A stretch of DNA of 64,000 nucleotides from Streptomyces guryensis (GTDB lineage: Bacteria > Actinomycetota > Actinomycetes > Streptomycetales > Streptomycetaceae): NCBI RefSeq assembly GCF_021261325.1, contig NZ_JAJSBI010000004.1, forward strand, positions 124,001 through 188,000, written 5' to 3'. The notes below the pieces were generated by a model. It made no database searches, was not told the origin of the DNA, and worked only from the letters and a program-made list of their open reading frames with translations. Position 1 is the first letter of the stretch; each line of letters starts with the position of its first letter. This document shows positions 51,530 through 60,164 of this stretch, in pieces. Made by a program: the position numbers and the translations under genes.

Positions 51530-51568
51530 GGGCACCCGGGGGTGCTGTTCTGCTCCCGGCGCCGCGGT

Positions 51569-51640
51569 GAGGTCGGGGGCTCCGCCCCCGGGCCCCGTTC
51601 GGCCTGAACGGCCTCGTCCTCAGACGCCGGACGGGCTGAA
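51569..51640 (+). repeat. dispersed intergenic repeat, family 2, copy F
   Basis: Contains GGGGGCTCCGCCCCC, a tight hairpin, then GGCCTGAACGGCC and the core CCTCGTCCTCAGACGCCGG followed by ACGGGCTG, shared with copy E. Placed between convergent genes, it may double as a terminator. Confidence 0.78.
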
Positions 51641-51655
51641 GGAGTGTGAGCGCGC

Positions 51656-52561
51656 TCAGGCTCCGTGCACCGCCCCGGGCTCCGGCGCCTCCGCCAGGAG
51701 CTTCAGCGCTGTCTCGCCCGCCTCCCCGGGGCTCCAGCGCGCGCCCTTGTCGGCGCTCGGGCCCGGCCGCCAGCCCTCCATGACCGTGATCCGGCCTCCC
51801 TCCGCCTCGAACACGCGCCCGCTCACACCGGCGCTCGCGGCGGAGCCGAGCCAGACCACGAGAGGGGAGACGTTCTCGGGAGCCATCGCGTCGAAGCCGG
51901 ACGTGGGTGCCGTCATCGTGTCGGCGAAGGTGCGTTCCGTCATCCGCGTCCGGGCCGCGGGCGCGACGGCGTTGACCTGGACGCCGTACCGTGCCAGTTC
52001 GGCCGCCGCGACCAGCGTCAGTCCGACGATGCCGGCCTTCGCGGCGCTGTAGTTGCCCTGCCCGACCGACCCCAGCAACCCGGCTCCGCTGCTGGTGTTG
52101 ACGATCCTGGCCGTCGGCATGCGGCCCGCCTTGGCCTCGGCCCGCCAGTGCGCGGCGGCATGCTTCAGGGGCAGGAAGTGGCCCTTGAGATGGACGCGCA
52201 GGACGGCGTCCCAGTCGTCCTCGTCGAGGTTGACGAGCATCCGGTCGCGCAGGAAGCCGGCGTTGTTGACGAGGGTGTCGAGCCGGCCGTACGTCTCCAG
52301 GGCGGTCGCGATCAGGGAGGCGGCCCCTTCGGTGGTGGCGACGTCGCCGCCGTGGGCGACCGCCTCGCCGCCGGCCGCACGGATCTCGTCCACCACCCGC
52401 CCGGCCGGACTGTCGGGGCCGGGCGCCCCGTCGAGGCCCACCCCCAGGTCGTTGACGACCAGCCGGGCGCCCTCCGCCGCGAACACGCGCGCGTGGGCTC
52501 GGCCGAGGCCGCGGCCGGCACCGGTGACGACCACGACCCGCCCGTCGCAGATTCCGCTCAT
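51656..52561 (-). CDS. SDR family oxidoreductase, Rv3548c-like (KstR2 regulon)
   Basis: Short-chain dehydrogenase of 301 residues. NAD(P)-binding TGAGRGLGRAHARVFAAEGA at the N-terminus, VNNAGFLRDR, catalytic Ser in NTSSGAG and NYSAAKAG (Tyr, Lys). The long form with an inserted loop resembles Rv3548c, which is the outermost gene of the M. tuberculosis HIP cluster. Start ATG 52561, one base after the stop of the upstream SDR (TGA-G-ATG), so they are coupled. Both are read from the side of KstR2 box 1. Substrate not established. Confidence 0.85.
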   Translation of the reverse strand: MSGICDGRVVVVTGAGRGLGRAHARVFAAEGARLVVNDLGVGLDGAPGPDSPAGRVVDEIRAAGGEAVAHGGDVATTEGAASLIATALETYGRLDTLVNNAGFLRDRMLVNLDEDDWDAVLRVHLKGHFLPLKHAAAHWRAEAKAGRMPTARIVNTSSGAGLLGSVGQGNYSAAKAGIVGLTLVAAAELARYGVQVNAVAPAARTRMTERTFADTMTAPTSGFDAMAPENVSPLVVWLGSAASAGVSGRVFEAEGGRITVMEGWRPGPSADKGARWSPGEAGETALKLLAEAPEPGAVHGA

Positions 52562-52562
52562 C

Positions 52563-53321
52563 TCAGGTCTCCTTGTTGGCTGTTGCCGCATCCAGGAACG
52601 CCGGCCGCTCCCCTCCCCCGTGCACCAGCAGACTCGCCCCGCTGATGTACGCGGCCGCGTCGGAGGCCAGGAACACGGCGGCGGCGCCGACGTCGGCGGG
52701 TGCGGCCAGCCGGCCGAGCGGCACCGTGCGGGAGACCGCCTCGATGCCGTCCTCATCGCCGTAGTGGAGGTGGGCCAGCTCGGTGCGGACCATGCCGACG
52801 ACGAGGGTGTTGACGCGGACCTGCGGCGCCCACTCCACCGCCATCGAGCGGGCGAGGTTCTCCAGGCCGGCCTTGGCCGCCCCGTAGGCCGCCGAACCGG
52901 GCGACGGGCGGCTGCCGCTGACGCTGCCGATCATCACGACGGTGCCCTTCACCCGCCTGAGGTGTTCGTACGCGGCCAGGGATGCCGTCAGCGGCGCGAT
53001 GAGGTTCAGCTCCAGTACGCGCGCGTGCCGCTCGGGGTCCGCGTCGGCCAGCAGCCGGTACGGCCCGCCGCCCGCGTTGTTGACCAGGACGTCGAGCCGG
53101 GGCAGCGCGTCGAAGAAGGTGCGGACGGCGGGCGGGTCACGCAGGTCGAGCGGCGCGAACTCGACGCCCTCGACCGGGACTTCGGGCGGCCTGCGCGCAC
53201 AGGCGACGACATGCGCACCGGCCTCGGCGAAGGCCCGGGCGATCCCGGCTCCGACGCCGCGGGTGCCGCCGGTGACGACCACGGCCCTGCCGCTCAGCTG
53301 CGGCCGGGGCAAGTTATCCAC
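52563..53321 (-). CDS. SDR family oxidoreductase, Rv3549c-like (KstR2 regulon)
   Basis: Short-chain dehydrogenase of 252 residues: TGGTRGVGAGIARAFAEAGA, VNNAGGGPYR, MIGSVSGSRPSPGSAAYGAAKAGLENLARSMAVEWAP with the Ser-Tyr-Lys triad, and ISGASLLVHGG. GTG at 53321 with GGGAG upstream. Divergent from echA20, sharing the promoter region that holds KstR2 box 1. Gene order equals Rv3549c next to Rv3550 (echA20). A 3-oxoacyl or hydroxysteroid-type reductase of the pathway is likely; the exact step is not known to me. Confidence 0.85.
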   Translation of the reverse strand: MDNLPRPQLSGRAVVVTGGTRGVGAGIARAFAEAGAHVVACARRPPEVPVEGVEFAPLDLRDPPAVRTFFDALPRLDVLVNNAGGGPYRLLADADPERHARVLELNLIAPLTASLAAYEHLRRVKGTVVMIGSVSGSRPSPGSAAYGAAKAGLENLARSMAVEWAPQVRVNTLVVGMVRTELAHLHYGDEDGIEAVSRTVPLGRLAAPADVGAAAVFLASDAAAYISGASLLVHGGGERPAFLDAATANKET

Positions 53322-53370
53322 AGGACTCCCGCTCCGATCGGACGGCTGCTAGCTTCAAAGCCTCGCACCT

Positions 53371-53384
53371 AACAAATGTTTGGT
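53371..53384. promoter_or_regulatory. KstR2-type operator, box 1
   Basis: On the minus strand ACCAAACATTTGTT, extended to ACCAAACATTTGTTAGG. It agrees with the mycobacterial KstR2 consensus AnCAAGnnCTTGnT at all but two positions. It lies between the divergent SDR (53321) and echA20 (53415) genes. The 17-base extended form recurs at 60165-60181 with two changes. Confidence 0.7.
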
Positions 53385-53414
53385 GGAAGGGCGTTGGTTG
53401 GAAAGGTAGCTGAT

Positions 53415-54236
53415 GTGCCCATGGGTGTCTCCACCTCGTCCCCGGAAAACTCCTCTGCGGGAAAGGGGCCCGGAAACGACGGAATCGCCGTGGTGACGGT
53501 CGACTTCCCGCCGGTGAACGCGCTGCCGGTGGACGGCTGGTTCGCCCTGGCCGACGCGGTGCGCGCGGCCGGCCGCGACCCGCGGGTGCGGTGCGTGGTG
53601 CTGGCCGCGGCGGGGCGGGGGTTCAACGCGGGCGTGGACATCAAGGAGATACAGACGCACGGGCCGAGCGCGCTGACCGGCGCCAACCGCGGCTGCTTCG
53701 AGGCGTTCGCGGCGGTGTACGAGTGCGCGGTGCCCGTGGTGGCGGCGGTGCAGGGCTTCTGCCTGGGCGGCGGGATCGGGCTGGTGGGGAACGCGGACGT
53801 GATCGTGGCGAGCGAGGACGCCACCTTCGGACTGCCCGAGCTGGACCGGGGCGCCCTGGGCGCCGCCACGCACCTGTCCCGGCTGGTCCCGCAGCACCTG
53901 ATGCGCGCGCTTTACTACACCTCCCGCACCGCGACCGCCGCCGAGCTGCACGCGCACGGCTCGGTGTGGCGGGTGGTGCCGCGGGAGGAACTGCACGCCG
54001 CCGCCCTGGAGCTGGCGCGCGAGATAGCCGCCAAGGACGGGGAGCTGCTGCGTCTGGCCAAGGCCGCCATCAACGGCATCGACCCGGTCGACGTGCGCCG
54101 CAGCTACCGCTTCGAACAGGGCTTCACCTACGAGGCGAGCGTGGCCGGGGTGGCCGACCGAGTGCGTGACACGTTCGGCAAGGACGACACCGTCGGCAAG
54201 GAAGAGGACGAAGGGAGGGTGCACAGGAGTGAGTGA
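53415..54236 (+). CDS. echA20: enoyl-CoA hydratase family protein EchA20
   Basis: Crotonase-fold protein of 273 residues: GRGFNAGVDIKEIQ (oxyanion loop 1), GFCLGGGIGLVGNADVIVAS (loop 2), then DATFGLPELDRGALGAATHLSRLVP. In the M. tuberculosis HIP pathway EchA20 opens ring D of the bicyclic CoA ester by hydrolysis. GTG at 53415 with GGAAAGG (53400-53406) upstream is preferred; ATG at 53421 is an alternative. It overlaps ipdA by 8 bases. First gene of the plus-strand unit echA20-ipdA-ipdB-ipdC-SIMPL. Confidence 0.85.
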   Translation: MPMGVSTSSPENSSAGKGPGNDGIAVVTVDFPPVNALPVDGWFALADAVRAAGRDPRVRCVVLAAAGRGFNAGVDIKEIQTHGPSALTGANRGCFEAFAAVYECAVPVVAAVQGFCLGGGIGLVGNADVIVASEDATFGLPELDRGALGAATHLSRLVPQHLMRALYYTSRTATAAELHAHGSVWRVVPREELHAAALELAREIAAKDGELLRLAKAAINGIDPVDVRRSYRFEQGFTYEASVAGVADRVRDTFGKDDTVGKEEDEGRVHRSE

Positions 54237-55065
54237 CAAGACGACGACCGCCGAGCAGGTCGTCTCCCGTCTGCAGAGCGGAATGACCCTCGGCATCGGC
54301 GGCTGGGGTTCCCGACGCAAACCGATGGCCCTGGTCAGGGCGCTGCTGCGGTCCGACATCGGCGATCTGACCGTCGTCTCGTACGGCGGCCCGGACGTCG
54401 GCATGCTCGCCGCCGCCGGACGGATCCGGAAACTGGTCGCGCCCTTCGTCACCCTCGACTCCATCCCGCTCGAACCGCACTACCGCACGGCCCGGGAGGG
54501 CGGTGCCTTCGAGCTGATGGAGATCGACGAGGCGATGTTCATGTGGGGGCTGCACGCGGCGGCGAACCGGCTGCCGTTCCTGCCCGTGCGGGCCGGGATC
54601 GGCTCGGATGTGATGCGGGTCAACCCCCGGCTGCGGACGGTGACTTCGCCCTACGAGGACGGGGAGACGTTCGTGGCGATGCCGGCCCTGCGGATGGACG
54701 CGGCGCTGGTGCACGTGGGCCGCGCCGACCGGCTGGGCAACGGGCAGTACCTGGGCCCCGACCCGTACTTCGACGACCTGTTCTGCGAGGCGGCGGACGC
54801 GGCGTACGTGTCGTGCGAACGGATCGTCGACACCGCCGAGTTGACGAAGGAGGCCGCACCGCAGACCTTGCTCATCAAGCGCCATACGGTGACCGGGGTC
54901 GTCGAGGCGCCGAACGGCGCCCACTTCACGTCCTGCGCTCCCCACTACGGCCGGGACGAGGCGTTCCAGACGACGTACGCGACCACCCCGTGGCCGGAGT
55001 TCGCGGCGCGGTTCCTGGGCGGGGACGAGCAGGCGTACCAGTCAGCGGTCAGGGAGGAGTCATGA
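54229..55065 (+). CDS. ipdA: CoA-transferase family subunit alpha, ring-opening hydrolase IpdA
   Basis: 278-residue alpha subunit of a class I CoA-transferase fold. In mycobacteria and rhodococci IpdAB hydrolytically opens the last steroid carbocycle (COCHEA-CoA). The glycine-rich MTLGIGGWGSRRKPMALVRAL and the stretch LIPLEPHYRTAR-like DSIPLEPHYRTAREGGAF are visible. Start GTG 54229 in the echA20 tail after AGGGAGGG; overlaps ipdB with ATGA. Synteny with Rv3551 supports the name over a generic acyl-CoA transferase. Confidence 0.88.
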   Translation: MSDKTTTAEQVVSRLQSGMTLGIGGWGSRRKPMALVRALLRSDIGDLTVVSYGGPDVGMLAAAGRIRKLVAPFVTLDSIPLEPHYRTAREGGAFELMEIDEAMFMWGLHAAANRLPFLPVRAGIGSDVMRVNPRLRTVTSPYEDGETFVAMPALRMDAALVHVGRADRLGNGQYLGPDPYFDDLFCEAADAAYVSCERIVDTAELTKEAAPQTLLIKRHTVTGVVEAPNGAHFTSCAPHYGRDEAFQTTYATTPWPEFAARFLGGDEQAYQSAVREES

Positions 55066-55805
55066 ACGACGTCACCCGCGCCCCTCTGCTCGCGCCCACC
55101 CGTGCCGAGTACTGCGTGATCGCCTGCGCCGAGGCCTGGCGGGACAACGGCGAGGTGCTCGCCAGCCCCATGGGGCTGATCCCGTCCGTCGGCGCCCGTC
55201 TCGCCCGGCTCACCTTCTCCCCGGACCTGCTGCTGACCGACGGCGAGGCGACGCTGGTCCGCCCGGACGGAACCACCGAGGGCTGGCTGCCCTACCGGCA
55301 GCACCTCACCCTGGTCGGCGGCGGCCGTCGGCACGTGATGATGGGCGCGAGCCAGATCGACCGGTTCGGCAACCAGAACATCTCGTGCATCGGCGACTGG
55401 GAACGGCCGAAGCGGCAGTTGCTCGGGGTGCGGGGCGCCCCCGTCAACACCCTCAACAACCCGACCAGTTACTGGGTGCCGAGGCATTCGCGCCGTGTGT
55501 TCGTCGAGAAGGTCGACATGGTCTGCGGAGTCGGATACGACCGTGCGGCCGGTGCGCGCTACCACCGCATCCCGCGTGTCGTCTCCGATCTGGGCGTCTT
55601 CGACTTCGCCACCCCCGACCACTCGATGCGACTCGCCTCACTGCACCCGGGTGTCACGGTGGAGCAGGTCAGGGAGGCGACCGGCTTCGACCTGGCCGTC
55701 CCGGACGAGGTGCCGTCGACCCGGGAGCCGACCGCCGAGGAGCTGCGGCTGGTCCGCGAGGTGATCGACCCGGCCGGCAGTCGCGCCAGGGAGGTCGGAT
55801 CGTGA
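55062..55805 (+). CDS. ipdB: CoA-transferase family subunit beta, ring-opening hydrolase IpdB
   Basis: 247-residue beta subunit partner of IpdA. TRAEYCVIACAEAWRDNGEVLASPMGLIPSVGARLARLTFSPDLLLTDGEATLV at the N-terminus, then VMMGASQIDRFGNQNISCIGDW and NTLNNPTSYWVPRHSRRVFVEKVD. Overlaps ipdA (ATGA) and ipdC (GTGA), so the three are translated as a unit. Order equals Rv3552. Confidence 0.88.
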   Translation: MNDVTRAPLLAPTRAEYCVIACAEAWRDNGEVLASPMGLIPSVGARLARLTFSPDLLLTDGEATLVRPDGTTEGWLPYRQHLTLVGGGRRHVMMGASQIDRFGNQNISCIGDWERPKRQLLGVRGAPVNTLNNPTSYWVPRHSRRVFVEKVDMVCGVGYDRAAGARYHRIPRVVSDLGVFDFATPDHSMRLASLHPGVTVEQVREATGFDLAVPDEVPSTREPTAEELRLVREVIDPAGSRAREVGS

Positions 55806-56869
55806 GGGAGACGGCTTTCACCCGGCTGGTCGGGGTGCGGCACCCGATCGTGCAGACGGGCATGGGCTGGGTGGCGGGCCCCCGCCTGGTCTCGGCGTCG
55901 GCGAACGCGGGCGCGCTGGGCGTCCTGGCCTCCGCGACCATGACCGTCGACCGGCTGCGCGAGGCGATACGGGAGGTCAAGTCCCGTACGGACGCGCCGT
56001 TCGGGGTCAACCTCCGCGCGGATGCGGGCGACGCGGGCGACCGGGTTCGCGTCCTCGTCGACGAGGGCGTCCGGGTCGCGTCCTTCGCCCTCGCGCCCTC
56101 CCCCGAGCTGATCGCGGAGCTGAAGGAGGCGGGTGTGGTCGTCATGCCCTCCATAGGTGCCCGACGGCACGCCGAGAAGGTCGCGGCGTGGGGCGCGGAC
56201 GCCTTGATCGTGCAGGGCGGTGAGGGCGGCGGGCACACCGGCGAGGTGGCGACGACGGTGCTGCTGCCGCAGGTGGTGGACGCGGTGCGGATACCGGTCG
56301 TGGCGGCGGGCGGCTTCTTCGACGGACGGGGGCTGGTCGCCGCGCTGGCGTACGGGGCGGCGGGGGTCGCGATGGGCACACGGTTCCTGCTGACGTCGGA
56401 CTCGACGGTGCCGGACGCGGTGAAGGCGAGGTACCTGGCGGCGACCGTGCGGGACATCACCGTGACCACGGCGGTGGACGGCCTGCCCCACCGGATGCTG
56501 CGCACCGACCTGGTGGACGCCCTGGAACGGTCCGGTCGCGCGCGTGCCCTCTTCCACGCCGTCCGCCGGGCGGCCGGCTTCCGGAAGCTGTCCGGGTCGA
56601 CCTGGCGGCAGATGGTGCGCGACGGGCTCGCCCTGAAGCACGGCAAGGAGCTGTCCTGGAGTCAGGTCCTGCTCGCCGCGAACACCCCGATGCTGCTGAA
56701 GTCGGCGATGGTGGACGGCCGTACCGACCTCGGGGTGATGGCGTCCGGGCAGGTCGCCGGGGTGATCGGGGATCTGCCGTCGTGTGCGGAACTGGTGGCG
56801 GGGGTGATGGCCCAAGCGGAGGAAATCATCGGTGAGCTGGCACCGGGCGGTGCTTCAATGCGCTCTTGA
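55802..56869 (+). CDS. ipdC: NAD(P)H-dependent flavin oxidoreductase IpdC (nitronate monooxygenase-like)
   Basis: FMN TIM-barrel enzyme of 355 residues. VGVRHPIVQTGMGWVAGP (FMN phosphate region), VMPSIGARRHAEKVAAWGADALIVQGGEGGGHTG and VVAAGGFFDGRGLVAALAYGAAGVAMGTRFL are typical. In M. tuberculosis IpdC acts in the oxidation of the 5-oxo/hydroxy-HIC-CoA intermediates before ring opening. The GTG overlaps the ipdB stop by 4 bases; its own stop overlaps the TTG start of the SIMPL gene by 4. Order equals Rv3553. Confidence 0.88.
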   Translation: MRETAFTRLVGVRHPIVQTGMGWVAGPRLVSASANAGALGVLASATMTVDRLREAIREVKSRTDAPFGVNLRADAGDAGDRVRVLVDEGVRVASFALAPSPELIAELKEAGVVVMPSIGARRHAEKVAAWGADALIVQGGEGGGHTGEVATTVLLPQVVDAVRIPVVAAGGFFDGRGLVAALAYGAAGVAMGTRFLLTSDSTVPDAVKARYLAATVRDITVTTAVDGLPHRMLRTDLVDALERSGRARALFHAVRRAAGFRKLSGSTWRQMVRDGLALKHGKELSWSQVLLAANTPMLLKSAMVDGRTDLGVMASGQVAGVIGDLPSCAELVAGVMAQAEEIIGELAPGGASMRS

Positions 56870-57507
56870 CGGAGACGATCAGCGAGCCCTGGGGGCTCAG
56901 TGTTTTTGGTGCGGGCAGTGTGCGGGTCGAGCCGCAGCTGGTCCGGGTGAAGCTGTCCGTGGACGTGCTGGAGCCCTTGCCCGACAAGGCGTTCCAGGAG
57001 GCGGGCGCCGCGGTGGCACGGCTGCGTGAGGTGCTGCGCGGGCACGGGATACCCGACGCTTCGGTGTCCGGCTCCCGGCTCAAACTCAGCTCGGAGTACT
57101 CCGGTTACAGCGCCGACCGCACGTTCCTCGGGTACCGCTGCCAGGCCTCGTACGTCATCGAGACCGAGGCGCTCGACGACCTCCAGCAGCTGATCGTGGA
57201 CGCGGTCGACGCCGGTGCGCACCAGATCGACGACGTCGACTTCGACGTCCACGACAAGCCCGCGCTGCGGGACGAGGCACGCCGCAAGGCGGTGGCCGCC
57301 GCCCGCCGCAAGGCCGAGGTGTACACGGAGGCGGCGGGCGTGCCGCTCGGCACGGTGCTGCACATCCAGGACGTGGACTCGGAGTCGTACGAGCTCCGCC
57401 AGTACCGGGGTCATGGTGGCGGCGGTGGCAGCTCGGCGGGCGATCTGGCACCGGGCATGGTGGAGGTGTCCGCGGGCGTGGTGCTGGGCTTCTCCCTCGG
57501 CCGCTGA
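56866..57507 (+). CDS. SIMPL domain protein (DUF541), coupled to ipdC
   Basis: A 213-residue SIMPL protein: ISEPWGLSVFGAGSVRVEPQLVRVKLSVDVLEPLPDKAF, a middle GHGIPDASVSGSRLKLSSEY, and ARRKAVAAARRKAEVYTEAAGVPLGTVLHIQDVD. It starts at TTG 56866, overlapping the ipdC stop by 4 bases (TTGA). Only weakly similar to the SIMPL protein at 34559-35275. A Gly-rich loop (HGGGGGSS) precedes the last strand. No SIMPL gene is in the mycobacterial cluster as I recall it. Role in the steroid operon unknown. Confidence 0.85.
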   Translation: MTETISEPWGLSVFGAGSVRVEPQLVRVKLSVDVLEPLPDKAFQEAGAAVARLREVLRGHGIPDASVSGSRLKLSSEYSGYSADRTFLGYRCQASYVIETEALDDLQQLIVDAVDAGAHQIDDVDFDVHDKPALRDEARRKAVAAARRKAEVYTEAAGVPLGTVLHIQDVDSESYELRQYRGHGGGGGSSAGDLAPGMVEVSAGVVLGFSLGR

Positions 57508-57535
57508 CGCCCCTGGCCGCCGCGCGGGACGACAC

Positions 57536-58693
57536 TCAGAGCCGTTCGATGACCGTCACGTTCGCCTGGCCGCCCCCCTCGCACATGGTCTGGAGGCCGA
57601 AGCGGCCGTCCGTGCGCTCCAGTTCGTGCAGCAGGGTCGTCATCAGCTTGACGCCCGTCGCGCCCAGAGGGTGCCCCAGGGCGATCGCGCCGCCGTTGAC
57701 GTTGACCTTGCCGGGGTCGGCGCCGGTCTCCTTCAGCCAGGCCAGGACGACCGGCGCGAAGGCCTCGTTGATCTCCACGAGGTCGATGGCGTCGATGGTC
57801 AGGCCGGTCTTCTTCAGGGCGTGGGCCGTGGCCGGGATGGGAGCGGAGAGCATACGGACCGGGTCCTCGCCCCGGGCGGACAGGTGGTGCACGCGCGCGC
57901 GCGGCGTCAGCCCGTGCTCGCGCACCGCCCGCTCCGAGGCCAGCAGCATCGCCGCCGCCCCGTCGGAGACCTGGGAGGAGCAGGCGGCGGTGATGGTGCC
58001 GCCGTCGAGGACCGGCTTGAGCCCGGCCATCTTCTCCAGGGAGGTGTCCCGGCGAGGGCCCTCGTCGACGGCGACCGGTCCGTAGGCGACGGTCTCGCGG
58101 TCGAAGCGGCCCTCGTCGATGGCCCGCAGCGCCCGCTGATGGGACCTGAGCGCGAACTCCTCCTGGTCCCGGCGGCTGATTCCCCACTTCGCGGCGATCA
58201 TCTCGGCGCCGACGAACTGGTTCACCGGCTGGTCCCCGTACCGCGCCCGCCAGCCCACGCTGCCCGCGAAGGGGCCTTCGGTGAACCCCAGGGGTTCGGC
58301 GGCCCGGCGGGTCGCGAAGGCGATGGGGATCTGCGACATGTTCTGCACGCCGCCCGCGACCACCAGGTCCTGGGTGCCGGACAGCACACCCTGTGCCGCG
58401 AAGTGCACGGCCTGCTGCGAGGAGCCGCACTGCCGGTCGATGGTCACGCCCGGCACCTCCTCCGGCAGCCCGGCCGCCAGCCAGCAGGTCCGCGCGATGT
58501 CCCCGGCCTGCGGCCCCACCGTGTCCAGACAGCCGAACACGACGTCCTCGACAGCGGCCGGATCCACCCCCGAGCGGGCCATCAGTTCCTTCAGCACATG
58601 GGCGCCGAGGTCGGCCGGGTGAACCCCGCTCAGTCCGCCCCCGCGCCGCCCGACGGGCGTACGGACCGCTTCGACGATATAGGCCTCGGCCAT
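57536..58693 (-). CDS. fadA6: thiolase FadA6
   Basis: Thiolase of 385 residues. Nucleophile Cys89 in TIDRQCGSSQQA, NEAFAPVVLAW, GHPLGATG (His) and the C-terminal CEGGGQAN (second Cys). In the HIP pathway FadA6 cleaves the methyl-oxo-octanedioyl-CoA formed after ring opening. ATG at 58693, 25 bases after the kstR2 stop; last gene of the ipdF-kstR2-fadA6 unit. Convergent to the SIMPL gene, 28 bases apart. Confidence 0.92.
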   Translation of the reverse strand: MAEAYIVEAVRTPVGRRGGGLSGVHPADLGAHVLKELMARSGVDPAAVEDVVFGCLDTVGPQAGDIARTCWLAAGLPEEVPGVTIDRQCGSSQQAVHFAAQGVLSGTQDLVVAGGVQNMSQIPIAFATRRAAEPLGFTEGPFAGSVGWRARYGDQPVNQFVGAEMIAAKWGISRRDQEEFALRSHQRALRAIDEGRFDRETVAYGPVAVDEGPRRDTSLEKMAGLKPVLDGGTITAACSSQVSDGAAAMLLASERAVREHGLTPRARVHHLSARGEDPVRMLSAPIPATAHALKKTGLTIDAIDLVEINEAFAPVVLAWLKETGADPGKVNVNGGAIALGHPLGATGVKLMTTLLHELERTDGRFGLQTMCEGGGQANVTVIERL

Positions 58694-58718
58694 GGCAACT
58701 CCCCGGCTTCCCCATGGG

Positions 58719-59330
58719 TCATGTGCGTACGGCGATCCCGTCCAGCACCATCGACAGGTACTGCCGGGCGATCTCTTCGGGACTGTGCTGTCCGCCGGGC
58801 CGGTACCAGGACGCTGCCACCCACACGGTGTCGCGCACGAACCGGTAGGTGAGCCGGACGTCCAGGTCGGCGCGGAAGACCTGGGCGGCGACCCCGCGCT
58901 CCAGGGTGGCCAGCCACGCCTTCTCGAACTTGCGCTGCGACTCGGCGAGGAACGCGAACCGCTCCTGCGCGAGCAGCTGCCTGCTCTCCTTCTGGTAGAT
59001 CGCGACGGCCGCGCGGTGCCGGTCGATCTCCCGGAACGACTCGGTGACCAGGGCCTCCAGGGTCTCCCGCGGTCCCAGCTCGGCGTCCAGGACGGTGTCG
59101 TAGCCGCCCCAGAGCTCGTCGAGGAAGGTGCGCAGGATCTCCTCCAGCATCGATTCCTTGGAGTCGAAGTGGTAGTAGAGGCTGCCCGCGAGCATGCCCG
59201 CGTGGTCCGCGATCTTGCGTACGGTGGTGGCGTTGTAGCCCTGCTCGGCGAAGACCTCGGCGGCGGTGTCGAGGAGTTCGCGGCGCCGGGCGGGTGCGGC
59301 GGTCACCTGGGGCTTCTTCTTGGTCGGCAC
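58719..59330 (-). CDS. kstR2: TetR-family repressor KstR2
   Basis: A 203-residue TetR regulator: LLDTAAEVFAEQGYNATTVRKIADHAGMLAGSLYYHFDSKESML is the HTH (about residues 18-62); the C-terminal ligand pocket is helical (FDLELRLTYRFVRDTVWVAASWYRPGG-type end). In mycobacteria KstR2 is released by HIP-CoA. GTG start at 59330 gives the MPTKKKP N-terminus. Embedded between ipdF and fadA6 as in Rv3557c; two matching operators are found at the two divergent promoters of the cluster. Confidence 0.85.
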   Translation of the reverse strand: MPTKKKPQVTAAPARRRELLDTAAEVFAEQGYNATTVRKIADHAGMLAGSLYYHFDSKESMLEEILRTFLDELWGGYDTVLDAELGPRETLEALVTESFREIDRHRAAVAIYQKESRQLLAQERFAFLAESQRKFEKAWLATLERGVAAQVFRADLDVRLTYRFVRDTVWVAASWYRPGGQHSPEEIARQYLSMVLDGIAVRT

Positions 59331-59356
59331 GGGTCCATTGTCGTCCGCTCCGGTCC

Positions 59357-60148
59357 TCAGGCGTGCTGACTGCTGACGGAGACGACTTCCCCGGTCAGGT
59401 ACGAGGAGTAGCCGGAGGCCAGGAACACGATCACGTTGGCCACTTCCCAGGGCTGTGCGTAGCGGCCGAAGGCCTCGCGTGCGGTCAGTTCCTCCAGCAG
59501 TTCGGGCGTCGTCACCTTCACCAGGTGCGGGTGCATGGCGAGGCTCGGGGAGACGGCGTTGACCCGCACCCCGTACTCGGCGGCCTCGATCGCCGCGCAC
59601 CGGGTCAGAGCCATCACGCCCGCCTTCGCCGCGGCGTAGTGGGCCTGTCCGGCCTGGGCGCGCCAGCCGACGACGGAGGCGTTGTTGACGATCACGCCGC
59701 CCCGTCCGTCCGCCCGCATCAGCCGCAATGCCGCCCGGGTGCACCGGAAGGTGCCGTTCAACGTCACGTCAAGGACGCGGGCCCACTGCTCGTCGCTCAT
59801 GTCGACCAGATCCGAAGTGCCGCCCAGGCCGGCGTTGTTGACCACGACGTCCAGTCGCCCATGCTCCCGCACGGCGGCCTCGAACAGCGCCTGCACCTGG
59901 CCCTCGTCGGTGACGTCGCACGGCAGGGCGGCGACCGACGTGGCCCCGAACTCGGACGCGAGCTCGGCCTCGTACTCCTTGAGGCGCCGCACATGCGCGT
60001 CGCCGATCAGCACGCGCGCGCCCTCCTCCAGGAAGCGCCGTGCGGTCGCGCCGCCGATGCCCGCACCGGCCGCCGCGGTGATGACGGCGGTGCGCCCCTT
60101 CAGCAGCCCGTGCCCCGGCTCGTACACGGGGCTCTCGACGACTGTCAT
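59357..60148 (-). CDS. ipdF: SDR family oxidoreductase IpdF
   Basis: 263-residue short-chain dehydrogenase. The dinucleotide motif is the unusual AVITAAAGAGIGGATARRFLEEGARV; VVNNAGLGG, VNNASVVGW (Ser), HYAAAKAGV (Tyr, Lys). In M. tuberculosis IpdF (Rv3559c) oxidises 5-hydroxy-HIC-CoA. ATG at 60148; the promoter region to fadE30 contains KstR2 box 2. First gene of the minus-strand unit ipdF-kstR2-fadA6. Confidence 0.88.
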   Translation of the reverse strand: MTVVESPVYEPGHGLLKGRTAVITAAAGAGIGGATARRFLEEGARVLIGDAHVRRLKEYEAELASEFGATSVAALPCDVTDEGQVQALFEAAVREHGRLDVVVNNAGLGGTSDLVDMSDEQWARVLDVTLNGTFRCTRAALRLMRADGRGGVIVNNASVVGWRAQAGQAHYAAAKAGVMALTRCAAIEAAEYGVRVNAVSPSLAMHPHLVKVTTPELLEELTAREAFGRYAQPWEVANVIVFLASGYSSYLTGEVVSVSSQHA

Positions 60149-60164
60149 AGCCCCACGCTAACCT

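Noticed and set aside
57211-58852. Plus-strand frames antisense to fadA6
   Set aside because: Arg- and Ala-rich frames without domain similarity; the minus strand carries complete thiolase motifs.
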